Source: an uncultured Butyrivibrio sp. (GTDB lineage: Bacteria; Bacillota; Clostridia; Lachnospirales; Lachnospiraceae). From it: a DNA stretch of 8,261 bases. The stretch lies in contig NZ_CAMVPU010000103.1 in assembly GCF_947169445.1 (NCBI RefSeq), positions 1 to 8,261 of the forward strand. Direction: 5' to 3'. A program made the translations under genes and the position numbers. This document shows, piece by piece, positions 1-6,880 of this stretch. How positions within the stretch are numbered: position 1 is the first letter of the stretch; every line of letters begins with the position of its first letter. The notes under the pieces were generated by a model. It did not search any database. It was not told the DNA's origin and saw only the letters and a program-made list of their open reading frames with translations.

Positions 1-202
1 AAGCAGCAACCTCACGCTTCATAGCTATCATGTCACAGCGTTTGTTAGTATAAAACATTTTTTTCTGATATGCAACAACTTTTTTAAATTTAATCACTTT
101 TATCGCAAAATCAGCGTTTTTCAACAAGATTTCTTGATCTATTTTATTCTCTTGTTTCTTTATGATGACTAAACAAGGCCTTCGTAGTAGAATGTGGTAC
201 AT
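1..202 (-). pseudogene. Possible four-helix-bundle (IVP-type) protein remnant, runs off left edge
   Basis: An open minus-strand frame runs from a stop at 218-220 to the window edge, with an ATG at 202. The middle of the translation (DFAIKVIKFKKVVAYQKK, then MFYTNKR) has the spacing and character of the first helix of small four-helix-bundle proteins related to those encoded in 23S rRNA intervening sequences (typically DFAxxIxxLxxxLxxxKKEF, then SKQ). The usual following LRSGTSIGAN-type turn appears shortened to a stretch reading MIAMKRE. There is no Shine-Dalgarno site ahead of the ATG, and the expected start just before the first helix is absent. Together these suggest a decayed copy. The family match comes from memory of the family pattern, not a search. 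The frame could also be a chance ORF in AT-rich DNA; the rest lies outside the window. Confidence 0.38.
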
Positions 203-241
203 TGCTATCTGAATATACTATAATATAGTAAAACTATTATA
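196..241. promoter_or_regulatory. AT-rich divergent promoter region with TATAAT-like hexamers
   Basis: A perfect TATAAT lies on the plus strand at 219-224, with only a weak -35 match (GGTACA, 196-201) 17 bp upstream. It sits inside a palindrome TACTAT-AAT-ATAGTA (216-230). A second TATAAT reads on the minus strand at 236-241. The plus-strand hexamer could serve the methyltransferase, giving an untranslated leader of roughly 130 nt, and the minus one the leftward frame. AT-rich DNA produces such hexamers often, so this is tentative. The remainder to 363 shows short palindromes (GTTCGAAC at 248-255, ATGATATCAT at 279-288) and a 10-bp direct repeat AAAACTATTA (230-239 and 301-310), but no recognised riboswitch. 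Confidence 0.28.
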
Positions 242-363
242 GAATTCGTTCGAACACTTTGCCTATCACCGAGTACAGATGATATCATATAGCACCGGCA
301 AAAACTATTACTAAATTATAAACAATTCTAAAGTTTCTATTATATAAGGAAGGAAAAGAATAT

Positions 364-1227
364 ATGTGGATTGCAGATGGATGGAAAGACTATGAAGTTA
401 TAGATACATCTTCCGGCGAAAAGCTGGAAAGATGGGGTGACTATATGCTGGTTCGCCCGGATCCCCAGGTTATATGGGACACAGACAAGAAGCACTTTGG
501 ATGGAAGAAATTCAATGGTCACTATCACCGCAGCAACAAGGGCGGCGGTGAATGGGAATTTAAAAACCTTCCGGAGGAATGGTCAATAAATTATAAGGAG
601 CTTACCTTTAATCTTAAGCCCTTTAGCTTTAAGCACACAGGTCTTTTCCCCGAACAGGCAACTAACTGGGATTGGTTTTCTTCATTAATAATAGAAGCAA
701 ACCGTCCAATTAAAGTTCTTAACCTATTTGCTTACACCGGTGGTGCAACCGTTTCTGCTGCTAAGGCAGGCGCAAGTGTAACGCATGTCGATGCCTCAAA
801 AGGTATGGTTGGTTGGGCAAAAGAAAATGCTGCATCTTCAGGTTTATCTGAAGCTCCCATAAGATATCTTGTGGATGACTGTACTAAATTTGTAGAAAGG
901 GAAATCAGACGCGGCAATAAATATGATGCCATTATCATGGATCCTCCATCCTATGGAAGAGGCCCCAAGGGCGAGATATGGAAAATAGAAGAATCTGTTT
1001 TTCCATTTATTAAATTGTCAGCCCAGCTTCTTTCAGACACACCTCTGTTTTTCCTGATCAACTCATATACAACAGGATTGCAGCCAGCTGTATTGTCATA
1101 TATGCTCCATACAGTTCTTGACCCGATCCACAATGGCACAGTTGAAGCTCAGGAAATCGGCCTTCCGGTAAAAAGCAATGGTCTGGTACTTCCGTGCGGT
1201 GCCAGTGGCAGATGGACTGCTCTGTAA
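364..1227 (+). CDS. Class I SAM-dependent methyltransferase, RlmI-like (COG1092 type)
   Basis: Predicted cytoplasmic methyltransferase of 287 residues that transfers a methyl group from S-adenosylmethionine; relatives methylate 23S rRNA. Residues 1-95 form a family-typical N-terminal part (LERWGDYMLVRPDPQ, later KPFSFKHTGLFPEQ). The Rossmann core follows: motif I VLNLFAYTGGATVSAAKAG (118-136), an acidic residue in THVDASKG for the ribose of SAM (D143), DDC near 171-173, and motif IV IIMDPPSYGRGPKGE (190-204), whose DPP(S/K)Y pattern is usual in RlmI/RlmK-type enzymes. The PUA RNA-binding domain found in E. coli RlmI is absent, so the exact target is uncertain. The ATG has a strong AAGGAAGG site (346-353) 10 nt upstream. 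The gene stands alone, ends in TAA, and is followed within 10 bp by a terminator. Confidence 0.9.
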   Translation: MWIADGWKDYEVIDTSSGEKLERWGDYMLVRPDPQVIWDTDKKHFGWKKFNGHYHRSNKGGGEWEFKNLPEEWSINYKELTFNLKPFSFKHTGLFPEQATNWDWFSSLIIEANRPIKVLNLFAYTGGATVSAAKAGASVTHVDASKGMVGWAKENAASSGLSEAPIRYLVDDCTKFVEREIRRGNKYDAIIMDPPSYGRGPKGEIWKIEESVFPFIKLSAQLLSDTPLFFLINSYTTGLQPAVLSYMLHTVLDPIHNGTVEAQEIGLPVKSNGLVLPCGASGRWTAL

Positions 1228-1235
1228 TAAAACAA

Positions 1236-1275
1236 AGTGAGTAATCTCTATTTTCGGAGATTACTCACTCTTTTT
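1236..1275 (+). terminator. Rho-independent terminator of the methyltransferase gene, possibly bidirectional
   Basis: A perfect 13-bp inverted repeat, AGTGAGTAATCTC (1236-1248) and GAGATTACTCACT (1257-1269), encloses an 8-nt loop and is followed by C then TTTTT (1271-1275). It begins 8 nt after the methyltransferase stop. On the minus strand the same stem is followed by the T-rich stretch TTTGTTTTATTA, so it may also stop transcripts of the convergent alarmone synthetase gene, whose stop codon is about 70 bp away. Confidence 0.92.
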
Positions 1276-1336
1276 ATCCATTAACCAAAATACAATATTT
1301 CTTATTACATATGCCTAATCAAATATACGTCTTAGA

Positions 1337-2092
1337 TTACTGAACATCTTCGCTGGCATCTATTTTCTCTCTTATCTGTTGCATTCGAAGATCCAACTGA
1401 TTTATAAGATCTGCACTAAACTTAAGATCATCTGAGATTACTTCCTGATTCTCAATATTCTTTTTGTATTTCATCTTGTGCTCAAGACTTGCCCAAAAGT
1501 CCATAGCTATGGTTCTGAACTGAACTTCCACTTTCATATATTCTTTGGCCTGAGTAAGGAAAATAGGAACCTCAATTATCAGATGAAGACTTCTGTAGCC
1601 GCTATTTTTAGGGCTCTTGATGTAATCCTTACGCTGAAGAACTGTGATATCATCCTGCTGCGCAAGACAATCAGCCAGCATATAAATATCATCCACAAAA
1701 GAACACACAACACGAATTCCGGCAATATCGGAAAGTTCCTCATTTATGTTCTCAAGTGTAAAATCCAGCCCCTTACTGCTTAGCTTATTATATATACTGA
1801 TAGGAGTTTTTATCCTCATCTTTATAGCTTCAAAGGGATTTCTGTTATTTCTAAGAGAAAGTTCCTTATTAAGCACATCCAGTTTCGTTCTTACTTCAGA
1901 TAATGCACAGTCATACTTCATCATCAAGGTCTGAAAATCTTTTACCTGATTCTTGATCTTCAGAAGATTTCTAATATCACCAACTGTTATATTCTGTGTA
2001 TCTAATATACTATCTAATTCCTCAATTCCCTCCAATTTATCTGATACTTTAGTAAAATCTATTTTGGAATAGTCCAAATGCTCCACTGCCAT
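1337..2092 (-). CDS. Small alarmone synthetase ((p)ppGpp synthetase, RelA/SpoT domain only)
   Basis: Predicted GTP/GDP pyrophosphokinase that moves pyrophosphate from ATP to GDP or GTP to make (p)ppGpp, 251 residues from the chosen ATG. Visible synthetase motifs are KMRIKTPISI (R93, K95), the DIAGIRVVCSFVDDIY block with the metal-binding Asp near 122, KDYIKSPKNSGYRSLH (substrate G-loop and guanine-stacking Tyr), and VEVQFRTIAMDFWASLEHK with the catalytic Glu at 189. There is no HD hydrolase domain and no TGS/ACT tail, which places it with RelP/RelQ-type enzymes. It is longer than B. subtilis YjbM because of about 50 additional N-terminal residues. The frame could begin at GTG 2101, but that codon overlaps the ribosome binding site; ATG 2092 is preferred. 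Convergent with the methyltransferase and monocistronic. Confidence 0.92.
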   Translation of the reverse strand: MAVEHLDYSKIDFTKVSDKLEGIEELDSILDTQNITVGDIRNLLKIKNQVKDFQTLMMKYDCALSEVRTKLDVLNKELSLRNNRNPFEAIKMRIKTPISIYNKLSSKGLDFTLENINEELSDIAGIRVVCSFVDDIYMLADCLAQQDDITVLQRKDYIKSPKNSGYRSLHLIIEVPIFLTQAKEYMKVEVQFRTIAMDFWASLEHKMKYKKNIENQEVISDDLKFSADLINQLDLRMQQIREKIDASEDVQ

Positions 2093-2100
2093 AGACTTCA

Positions 2101-2107
2101 CTTCCTT
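2101..2107 (-). promoter_or_regulatory. Ribosome binding site that fixes the alarmone synthetase start
   Basis: The minus strand reads AAGGAAG here, 8 nt before ATG 2092. The in-frame GTG at 2101 shares its first base with this site and therefore cannot use it, so the shorter protein is favoured. Confidence 0.75.
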
Positions 2108-2130
2108 TCTACCTTGTACTTCTTATGTAA

Positions 2131-2139
2131 ATTATACCA
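2131..2139 (-). promoter_or_regulatory. Extended -10 promoter of the alarmone synthetase gene
   Basis: The minus strand reads TGGTATAAT, an exact TGnTATAAT extended -10 element. The expected start of transcription would be near 2124, leaving a leader of about 30 nt before ATG 2092. No good -35 hexamer is visible at 16-18 bp (ACAGAA is the nearest), which is acceptable for an extended -10 promoter. Confidence 0.65.
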
Positions 2140-2265
2140 ATTTTGTTTTAACGTTCTGTGAAGGAAATATAAAGTTTTTCTTTTCCCTTTCACCCAAAAT
2201 TCCGCGTGGCATTTAAACCACGCGGAACCCTCATAGAAAACCAATCCCCCTATACAAATTGGTAT
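2134..2265. repeat. Inverted repeat bracketing the BTAD terminator and the alarmone synthetase promoter
   Basis: ATACCAATTTTG (2134-2145) and CAAATTGGTAT (2255-2265) are inverted copies differing by one base in the T/A run. The left arm overlaps the extended -10 element. No target-site duplication is evident outside the arms. This may be chance, a regulator site pair, or the ends of a very small element. Confidence 0.3.
2196..2227 (-). terminator. Rho-independent terminator after the BTAD regulator
   Basis: Perfect 10-bp stem TTCCGCGTGG (2200-2209) with CCACGCGGAA (2218-2227), 8-nt loop. Read on the minus strand it is followed by TTTT (2199-2196) and then GGG, so the U-tract is short. It lies 43 nt past the regulator's stop and separates that unit from the alarmone synthetase gene. 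Confidence 0.8.
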
Positions 2266-2269
2266 TTAT

Positions 2270-3505
2270 TCATTTTGCAACTGCCAGTTTCTCAGGCAAT
2301 TCCGCCAGCGAAACTACACTGTACTCAATTTCTGCTCTTGGCCCTGCCAGCAGTTTATACTTGTTAAGAATTCTCCTGAAAACTGTCTTACAGCTTTCCT
2401 TACTGGTTCCGATCAAAAGAACCAGGAACTGCGAAGATGAGTATTTACAAAATGTATCGCCCTGTCTAAGGGTATAGGTTATTGCTTCCTGCAAAAGCTT
2501 TCCTCGGATTTCAAGTTTGCTCTGATTGGAAATACGCTTTCCCTCATAGTCAACTATCGTCAGAAGCATCATGTACACTGACTGCCCGGTTCTCTCCATA
2601 TTGCGACTAAGAATATGATAGGCATCAATGAAACTAGGATAAGAACAATCATACGCCCCATTATCATTTCTATCAAGACTCTCTCTTCGTTCAATGATAT
2701 CATCGCGAATCTGAAGAATCTTACTTGGCATATTGGTGATCTGACGACTCATTCTATCATAACATGCCAGAAGATCATTACTGGGAGTTACGCCAAGTTC
2801 ATCTGTATAATAGCGAACAGTCTCATTATAGACCCTATATGCCTCTTTATAGTCCTCCATCCCCATAAGTGCGCTGATAACGCCAATCTGCCACTCATCA
2901 TCAGGATAAAGATCTGCTGCCTTTTTGTAAAGCTTAAGCATGGAATCAAAATCTCTTTTTTCAGCGTAATAATTTCCTAAAGCAATAACTGTCTCAGAGT
3001 ACATCTTTTGCAACTGAACGCTTTTAATGATAACCCATTCCTGAGTAGATAATTCCGGAAGGATTTCAAAGCGGTACAATTCGAAAGCCTTCTTATACAT
3101 CTCAATAGCAAATGCTTTATCCTCTGACTTCCTTGCACACTCTACATACTGTTCAAAAGAAAGCGCATCCAAGTCAATATCAACATTCTCATCTCCATAG
3201 AAAATGCCATCTCTGTTTACTATATATTCCTGCTCCGGAAGCCCTGATTTTTTGAGCTGCTTGTGCATCTGGTAAATAAGATTGTTGAAACTGTTATTAA
3301 GATTAGACTGTTCCTCCCTGTCATACAGAATCTGAACCAGTTTATCTCTTGCAATTCCATCTTCTCCACACAGCCACACTATCTCCAATAGCTGAATATA
3401 CTTGGATGTCTTGTTTTTTCCTATCGAAACACTCTTGCCTTCATAGCTGATTGCAAGGCCGCCAAATAACTGAATATGAAGTTTAACCCTATTAATGTCA
3501 GTCAT
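2270..3505 (-). CDS. SARP/AfsR-like regulator: winged helix plus BTAD, with degenerate GGDEF-like C terminus
   Basis: Probable cytoplasmic transcription regulator of 411 residues. Residues about 8-105 fit an OmpR-type winged helix as found in SARP proteins (VKLHIQLFGGLAISYEG, then a helical LLEIVWLCGEDGIARDKLVQ-type segment, then the IVNRDGIFYG wing). Residues about 112-255 are a bacterial transcriptional activation domain: DLDALSFEQYV, the helical-repeat segment, ALMGMEDYKEAYRVYNETV and ELGVTPSNDLLACYDRM. Residues about 290-405 have the strand/helix order of a GGDEF domain, but the signature position reads SSSQF within RQGDTFCKYSSSQFLVLLIG, so no cyclase activity is expected. The frame can open at TTG 3526, but ATG 3505 has AGAGG 7 nt upstream and is chosen. 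It follows the small cysteine-rich gene by 24 bp, so the two are probably cotranscribed. Its targets are unknown. Confidence 0.87.
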   Translation of the reverse strand: MTDINRVKLHIQLFGGLAISYEGKSVSIGKNKTSKYIQLLEIVWLCGEDGIARDKLVQILYDREEQSNLNNSFNNLIYQMHKQLKKSGLPEQEYIVNRDGIFYGDENVDIDLDALSFEQYVECARKSEDKAFAIEMYKKAFELYRFEILPELSTQEWVIIKSVQLQKMYSETVIALGNYYAEKRDFDSMLKLYKKAADLYPDDEWQIGVISALMGMEDYKEAYRVYNETVRYYTDELGVTPSNDLLACYDRMSRQITNMPSKILQIRDDIIERRESLDRNDNGAYDCSYPSFIDAYHILSRNMERTGQSVYMMLLTIVDYEGKRISNQSKLEIRGKLLQEAITYTLRQGDTFCKYSSSQFLVLLIGTSKESCKTVFRRILNKYKLLAGPRAEIEYSVVSLAELPEKLAVAK

Positions 3506-3529
3506 ATCAATACCTCTGCCGGTCAAAAA

Positions 3530-3760
3530 TCACTCGCCACAGTTAAGTTTCAAAGCTCTGCTCCTGGACATGTTACCATGGTAACAACATAACCCAAGAC
3601 TCTCACTCGTCAGACTTCTATTATCTATAACAAACTCAGCCCACTTGCAGCACCAGCATTCCCGCATAGGAACAAGTGCTCCATCATCGGGCTCCCAATG
3701 CTCACATAGGTGATCTTCCTTCACAATCAAATATCCATCTTCGTTATAAATATCATCCAT
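3530..3760 (-). CDS. Small cysteine-rich protein of unknown function
   Basis: I do not recognise this 76-residue protein. It is acidic at the N terminus (MDDIYNEDGY) and contains seven cysteines: C19 (in LCEHW), C35, C37 and C38 (ECWCCKWAEF), C58 and C59 (GLCCYH) and C74. Histidines at 17, 21 and 61 lie close by, so one or two structural zinc sites are plausible. There is no signal peptide or membrane segment, so it is probably cytoplasmic. Translation is well supported by AGGAG 6 nt before the ATG. It is the first gene of a likely two-gene unit with the BTAD regulator, 24 bp away, and could be its partner or sensor; that role is inferred from position only. Confidence 0.8.
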   Translation of the reverse strand: MDDIYNEDGYLIVKEDHLCEHWEPDDGALVPMRECWCCKWAEFVIDNRSLTSESLGLCCYHGNMSRSRALKLNCGE

Positions 3761-3836
3761 ACCAGGCTCCTAAAAAAAGCTTTTATACTTCTTACAAGTT
3801 TACTCTAGCATGAAAGAATATTAGGTCATGAAAAAA

Positions 3837-3864
3837 TGTCGCGAAATTGTTATTTTTTGTCGCG
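3837..3864 (-). promoter_or_regulatory. Direct repeat CGCGACA x2 upstream of the small-protein/BTAD unit
   Basis: On the minus strand CGCGACA occurs at 3864-3858 and 3843-3837, exactly 21 bp apart (two helical turns), in otherwise very AT-rich DNA 77-104 bp before ATG 3760. A further CGC run lies just upstream (CGCAAAACGCG). The phasing suggests tandem protein binding, as SARP regulators commonly use direct repeats near -35. A weak -10 candidate TAATAT lies downstream at 3823-3818. No terminator hairpin for tldE is visible in this 162-bp gap. Confidence 0.4.
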
Positions 3865-3922
3865 TTTTGCGTTTTTTGACTTTTTTATATTATATAGAGA
3901 TATTGATTCTATTTAGTTTTCT

Positions 3923-5197
3923 TTATTCTACGCCCGCAATAGTTACATTTTCCAATTTTACTACAGCCGGAACAACCTGATTATCATATTGCTTTAATTC
4001 CTTTGAGAACTTGGCGTTCAGCAGTAACTCTCCAAGATTGCCCGAAACAGAGCCACCGCTTACTGCAGTGACTTTATCGCCATCATGAAGGTATGCCAGA
4101 CGTATTTCTCCTGCAATATCACCAGTCAGGGTATCTACACTAAAATCAGAAAACTCTACAGGTTCCAGATACCTGCCACATCTCAAATCTTTTTCAGAAG
4201 AGCTTCCACCCTCCACGGCAAAGTTTCCAACAATATAGGAATCCTTAACCCCAAGGTAATAGCGGAACTGACACTCTCCCCAATAATTCTGTGGAACATT
4301 GTCCTTGATAATATACATATCATGGACTTTTGCACCTTCAGAATCCACTTCTCTATTCATAGAAGAATTAGGAAGCTCTCTGCATGCCTTCAGAGTGATC
4401 TTGTCACCCTTGGCATCAGGAAGAATCTCTTTCCCAATCTCCCAATCAGAATATCTGCTATACTTCATGGAAGCAGTCATCTTGGCTGCTGCCCATTTAA
4501 ATATCTGACAGGCATCCTCTGTAGAAAAAACAACTGTGGCCTTACCAAGGTTTGGCGTAGGTTTCGTATCAAGTCTATCCTTGCCAAAACGAAGGGTATC
4601 TGTAATGTTTGCCATCAGATTTTCCTTGTCACAGGTTCCAGCCTTATACATGCGGTATAATTCAATCTCATGCTCACTGTTTCTGGCATTTACTACAACT
4701 TCCACCATGGAATTAGGGAAGGTAAAGGAAACATCAATTCCTTCAGAATTAACAAATCTTCTGGTGCAGCTCTCTGCAAAAATCTCATAAGAATTAATGT
4801 CTTCGCCTGAAGTTTCAGGGATCTGCTGCATTACCTCGATATACTCTTTGGCCATCTGCTGCGGATCATAACTTTTGTTTTCAACCTGAACCTTTTCTTT
4901 ATTTAATTCAAAATATGGATTCTTAACGAAAGTTGCCCTTTCACAAAGATCTGCAATAATCTTTTTCGCCTCATCTACTGAAGCAGTTGGAGCAATTTCT
5001 TCCTTGGCACTTCCCAGGAACTTGCCCTCATCAAGCTTTTTAAATACCTCAACTGAAATATGCTTAACGTCACGGACTCTGTTCTGATCAAGCTTATGCT
5101 TAATAAAATAGAATTCCCAGGCGTCTGTAACATTCTCTGTCACGCTCCAGGCATCTGCTCCGGATTCTTTTAATAACTCTATTATTCTGTCTGTCAT
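3923..5197 (-). CDS. tldE: TldE/PmbA-family partner protein of TldD
   Basis: A 424-residue member of the TldD/PmbA family and the likely second subunit of a TldD-TldE protease complex in the cytoplasm. It lacks HExxxH, as expected for TldE, which shapes the chamber while TldD provides zinc. Family features include an N-terminal alpha/beta domain with RRFVNSEGIDVSFTF near residues 146-160, where family members carry a (R/N)SxG segment, and a C-terminal beta-rich domain (VSGGSVSGNLGELL, then VPAVVKLENVTIAG at 409-422). Sequence conservation in this subunit is lower than in TldD, so assignment rests partly on the operon. The frame extends to TTG 5218, but that would overlap the end of tldD; ATG 5197, with GGGGG upstream, is preferred and leaves 13 bp between the genes. 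Confidence 0.85.
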   Translation of the reverse strand: MTDRIIELLKESGADAWSVTENVTDAWEFYFIKHKLDQNRVRDVKHISVEVFKKLDEGKFLGSAKEEIAPTASVDEAKKIIADLCERATFVKNPYFELNKEKVQVENKSYDPQQMAKEYIEVMQQIPETSGEDINSYEIFAESCTRRFVNSEGIDVSFTFPNSMVEVVVNARNSEHEIELYRMYKAGTCDKENLMANITDTLRFGKDRLDTKPTPNLGKATVVFSTEDACQIFKWAAAKMTASMKYSRYSDWEIGKEILPDAKGDKITLKACRELPNSSMNREVDSEGAKVHDMYIIKDNVPQNYWGECQFRYYLGVKDSYIVGNFAVEGGSSSEKDLRCGRYLEPVEFSDFSVDTLTGDIAGEIRLAYLHDGDKVTAVSGGSVSGNLGELLLNAKFSKELKQYDNQVVPAVVKLENVTIAGVE

Positions 5198-5210
5198 AAC
5201 TACCCCCGAA

Positions 5211-6644
5211 TCAACCAAGTCTTGCTACTGTCTTAAGATATGGGCCACCATCAACTGTTTTAACCCATTCCTTGTGTCCCTTGCCGCAATATCCGCTTCC
5301 ATATGACTCATAATCAATACTTGCCATGGATATTGATCCCAAAAGATCCGGAACATAGCCTGTAAGTACTACAGGAGCAACTACTTTGCCAGTCAGCTTA
5401 CCATCAACAATCTCATATCCTCTTGCAATGATACACTGAATTCCCCAATGCTTGGGATCCTCCATACCAGAGAAAAATCCTGACAGCAAATATCCTTTTT
5501 TAACAGAAGCAATCATCTCTTCTTTGGTGCTGCTTCCGCTGTCAAACATAGTGTTGGTCATTCTGGTATAAACTTTATGCTCAAAGTTCTGTCTCTTACC
5601 ATTTCCGGTAGGAACACTACCAAGCCTAAGCGCTGCAAGAGCATCGCAAACACCGGTCTTAAGAATACCCTTGTCGATTTCGACAACATCTCCTGCCAAA
5701 GTACCCTCATCGTCAAAAGCATAGCTGGAAGCATCCACTACTACCTTTGCGCCCTCATGCATTGTAACAAGATCAGAACCGACGCGTTTTCCAATGTACT
5801 CTTCACCGAGAGCTCTCTTTTTAACAAACATATCCATCTCTACGCCATGGCCAAATGCTTCGTGCGCAATCAGTCCTGTCACCTCAGGAGTTGTAATTAT
5901 CTCATACTCACCTGGAACAACATGCTCAGCTCCAAGATTATCTCCCAGTTCTTCAAAGACCTTGTCGATTAATTCTTCATACTGATCAAAAATTTCAGGT
6001 CCCTGTCTGTCAGATATTCCGCTATATGCCTGATCTGTCTTGCCATTTCTTGCGCCAACCATGAATATGCCGCCTTCAGAAATAACATAGCTCTGTCGTA
6101 GGTCTCTGTTCTTGGTTAAAAACATCTTGCATATATGTGTTGACTGAGCAGAAACACTGCACTCTACAACTTCATCGGAAAGAGCCTTTCCTTTATCGCT
6201 AAATGACTGAAGTTTCTTCATAAGTTTGTTAAGATCAGTCTCTTCCGGAACAGATTCTGTTTCCATCTCAACAAATAATTCCAAAGCCTCGTCAGATAAT
6301 TTTGAAGTATTATATACTTCTGTCTTGGTCTCTTTTAACACAGCAAGCTGCATGTCCAGGATTTTCTTAATCTTTTTAGCCATATCATCTGCCTTGTCAG
6401 CATCAAATATGTTAAATGCATACTCACTGTAAAGTCCATCCTTGTAGACTCTGACAACGTTCCCTCTCTCTGTAGTAAGAGTATTACCGCTGATCCTCTT
6501 CACGCGGGAAGAGGCGCTCATACTAAATCCAACCGAATCTGTAGCCAAAACACTGACATAGTCATAGTCCCCGCCCAGTTCTGCGATAAGAGCCTTAAGT
6601 CCCGGAGCAATACCGGTCAAATAAGGTGAAAATTTTGCCTTCAT
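5211..6644 (-). CDS. tldD: TldD-family zinc metallopeptidase
   Basis: Catalytic subunit of the TldD/TldE protease, 477 residues, close to the usual length. The zinc motif HEAFGH (HExxxH, 261-266) follows TTPEVTGLIA and is in turn followed by GHGVEMD. A conserved cysteine near the C terminus (C453 in GSGYCGKGHKEW) matches the third zinc ligand described for E. coli TldD, and RMTNT (361-365) is a family hallmark of the active-site region. Characterised relatives degrade unfolded peptides, process microcin B17 and help remove CcdA antitoxin; the natural substrate here is unknown. Start: ATG 6644 with AAGGGG 6 nt upstream, rather than TTG 6647. First gene of the tldD-tldE pair. A weak promoter candidate (TGAGCA, 17 bp, TATAAA at 6707-6702) lies upstream. 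Confidence 0.95.
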   Translation of the reverse strand: MKAKFSPYLTGIAPGLKALIAELGGDYDYVSVLATDSVGFSMSASSRVKRISGNTLTTERGNVVRVYKDGLYSEYAFNIFDADKADDMAKKIKKILDMQLAVLKETKTEVYNTSKLSDEALELFVEMETESVPEETDLNKLMKKLQSFSDKGKALSDEVVECSVSAQSTHICKMFLTKNRDLRQSYVISEGGIFMVGARNGKTDQAYSGISDRQGPEIFDQYEELIDKVFEELGDNLGAEHVVPGEYEIITTPEVTGLIAHEAFGHGVEMDMFVKKRALGEEYIGKRVGSDLVTMHEGAKVVVDASSYAFDDEGTLAGDVVEIDKGILKTGVCDALAALRLGSVPTGNGKRQNFEHKVYTRMTNTMFDSGSSTKEEMIASVKKGYLLSGFFSGMEDPKHWGIQCIIARGYEIVDGKLTGKVVAPVVLTGYVPDLLGSISMASIDYESYGSGYCGKGHKEWVKTVDGGPYLKTVARLG

Positions 6645-6735
6645 CAATATCCCCTTTCAAAATATATTTTTGCCATAACATATCATTGTCACGAACCCAT
6701 TTTTATATAGAACAGATTGATTTCTGCTCATAAAA

Positions 6736-6781
6736 ATAGGAAACTCCCACAATAAGTCAATTATATATGGGGGTTTCCTAT
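6736..6781 (-). terminator. Hairpin terminator after the GGDEF gene
   Basis: Inverted repeat ATAGGAAACTCCC (6736-6748) and GGGGGTTTCCTAT (6769-6781): 13 pairs including one G-T wobble, with a 20-nt AT-rich loop. On the minus strand the stem runs into ATTTTTATG, giving a U-tract that overlaps the stem base. It lies 100 bp past the GGDEF stop and before tldD. Between 6782 and 6880 I see only a short CGGT-TTG-ACCG hairpin and no gene. Confidence 0.75.
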
Positions 6782-6880
6782 AGTGCAATGCAATTTTCTT
6801 AGTATTTATGCCGGTTTGACCGTTTTTAGAAAAAGAGTTATTTTCTATTCAATACGAGTAAGAACATTCTCATTTTGGTC

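Noticed and set aside
241..255. SOS/LexA-like box around GAATTCGTTCGAAC
   Set aside because: It does not fit the GAAC-N4-GTTC pattern of Firmicute LexA sites.
231..363. Possible riboswitch in the leader of the methyltransferase gene
   Set aside because: No conserved riboswitch core could be recognised; only short AT-rich palindromes are present.
2093..2101. GTG start at 2101 for the alarmone synthetase
   Set aside because: The codon overlaps the AAGGAAG ribosome binding site, which is correctly spaced for ATG 2092.
3506..3526. TTG start at 3526 for the BTAD regulator
   Set aside because: No ribosome binding site precedes it, while AGAGG lies 7 nt before ATG 3505.
4085..4660. 191-codon plus-strand frame opposite tldE
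   Set aside because: It is wholly antisense to a well-supported tldE frame, has no recognisable domain, and has the composition of a shadow frame.
5198..5218. TTG start at 5218 for tldE, overlapping the tldD stop
   Set aside because: An overlap is possible, but ATG 5197 has a G-rich site in front and matches the family's N terminus better.
5577..5972. 131-codon plus-strand frame opposite tldD
   Set aside because: It overlaps the zinc-motif region of tldD in antisense; shadow frame.
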